From Roseateles saccharophilus (lineage in GTDB: Bacteria > Pseudomonadota > Gammaproteobacteria > Burkholderiales > Burkholderiaceae_C): a DNA stretch of 64,000 nucleotides. The stretch is from the NCBI RefSeq assembly GCF_004342485.1, contig NZ_SMBU01000009.1, positions 97,761 to 161,760 of the forward strand, written 5' to 3'. The position numbers and the translations under genes were made by a program. Under the pieces are notes generated by a model, which saw only the letters and a list, made by a program, of their open reading frames with translations, did no database searches and had not been told where the DNA came from. Each line of letters starts with the position of its first letter. Positions within the stretch are counted from its first letter, which is position 1. Shown one piece after another: positions 63,132 through 64,000 of the stretch.

Positions 63132-64000
63132 CAGCGGTGTCCTAGCGAGGCCAGGTCGTTGCTGCCGTCGGCCTGCGTGATCCACGGTGCCTTGCGCGGC
63201 AGCACGGTCTGGGCGATCCAGCGCTCCAGTTCGTCGGCCGGCAGCGGCTTGCTGAACAGGAAGCCCTGCATCAGCGAGCAGCCCAGGCGGTGCAGCACCT
63301 CCATCTGGCGCAGCGTCTCGACGCCCTCGGCGATGACGCGCAGGCCCAGGGCCCGCGCCAGCGCGATGATGGCGGTGACGACGGCTGAGCTCTGCGGCGT
63401 GATGCCGAGGTCGCGCACGAAGGTGCGGTCCACCTTGACCTCGGAGATCGGCAGCGTGGTCAGGTAGGCCAGCGACGAATAGCCGGTGCCGAAGTCGTCG
63501 ATGGAGATCTCGACGCCGACCTCGTTCAGACGGTGCAGGGACGGGATGACGTTCTGCAGGTCCTTCATCAGGTTGTTCTCGGTGATCTCGAGCTGGATGG
63601 AGCGGTGCGGCACGCCGTAGGCGCTGACGCACTGGTGGATGTGCTCGACGAGATCGGTGCGCTCGAACAGCCGGCTGGGCAGGTTGACCGCGATGGAATC
63701 GGAGAAGCCGAACTGCAGCGACCACAGCTTGGCCTGGCGGGCAGCCTCCTTCAGCGCCCACTCGGAGAGCGGCACGATGAGGCCGGTTTCTTCCGCCAGC
63801 GGGATGAAGTCGGCCGGCGGCACCAGCACATTGCCGCGCTGCCAGCGCATCAGCGCCTCGGCGCCCACCATGCGGGCGGCGCGCACATCGATCTTGGGCT
63901 GGTAGTGCAGCACGATCTCGTTGCGCTCCAGTGCCTTGTGCAGTGCGCTCTCCAGCTCCAGCTTCTGCTTGCCGTGGCCGGCCAGCTGCGGCGAGTAGAC
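63131..64000 (-). CDS. EAL-domain c-di-GMP phosphodiesterase, N-terminus outside window
   Basis: At least 289 residues, open at the window edge. The sequence begins in the linker that usually joins GGDEF to EAL (ELESALHKALERNEIVLHYQP), so an upstream GGDEF domain is likely. The EAL domain shows GAEALMRW (EAL), ITENNLM, DDFGTGYSSLAYL and VIAEGVET; the metal and catalytic residues appear complete, so it is probably active. It is translationally coupled to the following diguanylate cyclase gene. Confidence 0.93.
   Translation of the reverse strand, partial: VYSPQLAGHGKQKLELESALHKALERNEIVLHYQPKIDVRAARMVGAEALMRWQRGNVLVPPADFIPLAEETGLIVPLSEWALKEAARQAKLWSLQFGFSDSIAVNLPSRLFERTDLVEHIHQCVSAYGVPHRSIQLEITENNLMKDLQNVIPSLHRLNEVGVEISIDDFGTGYSSLAYLTTLPISEVKVDRTFVRDLGITPQSSAVVTAIIALARALGLRVIAEGVETLRQMEVLHRLGCSLMQGFLFSKPLPADELERWIAQTVLPRKAPWITQADGSNDLASLGHR

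Overview
The window looks like the chromosome of a motile, high-GC betaproteobacterium of the order Burkholderiales (Roseateles/Rubrivivax/Leptothrix type). The reasons are the combination of FlhDC master regulators with FlhF, the fliEFGHIJK-LMNOPQR layout, GC-rich coding with G/C third positions, and intergenic palindromic C/G-run elements of a kind I associate with that order. The genus is an inference. No tRNA, rRNA, IS element, prophage or CRISPR array was seen.

Layout. 1-1450: the start of a truncated secreted protein and a decayed exonuclease III remnant. 1451-4983: a hybrid histidine kinase translationally coupled to a REC-GGDEF diguanylate cyclase. 5093-10637: a lipoprotein 5'-nucleotidase diverging from a large TonB-dependent receptor. 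10661-14885: gabD and alaS. 14945-20829 (minus): a chemotaxis operon reading small CheZ-like protein, cheY, cheA, cheW, MCP. 21047-22851: a REC-histidine kinase and NarL-type regulator. 22953-27434: a MacAB-like ABC exporter (adaptor, ATPase, two permeases). 27431-39039 (minus): the basal-body, export and switch operon fliF-G-H-I-J-K-L-M-N-O-P-Q-R, with fliE divergent. 39627-46903 (minus): a FimT pseudopilin coupled to a PilZ flagellar brake, an orphan ORF, fliT, fliS, fliD and two flagellins. 47407-52388 (plus): flhD, flhC, a membrane-anchored methyltransferase, motA, motB, cheY, cheZ. 53384-61282 (plus): flhB, flhA, flhF, a degenerate flhG, fliA and a soluble chemoreceptor. 61299-64000 (minus): a GGDEF cyclase coupled to an EAL phosphodiesterase running off the edge.

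How it works together. FlhD4C2 would switch on the export apparatus and fliA. FliA (sigma-28) then drives late genes, and sigma-28-like promoters are visible upstream of fliD, the distal flagellin and motA. Chemoreceptors signal through CheA/CheW to two CheY proteins, with one canonical CheZ and one candidate CheZ-like phosphatase. Cyclic-di-GMP enzymes and a PilZ brake supply the motile/sessile control layer. The flg rod/hook genes, flgM, cheR, cheB and cheD are not in this window.

Points that stand out: an FlhG homologue that has lost its ATP-binding loop but keeps the DQAxxLR helix; a candidate second CheZ; palindrome arrays on both sides of fliG and elsewhere, with compensatory base changes between copies; a G10 run in the ribosome-binding position of motB; and the tight coupling of a flagellar brake gene to a pseudopilin gene.
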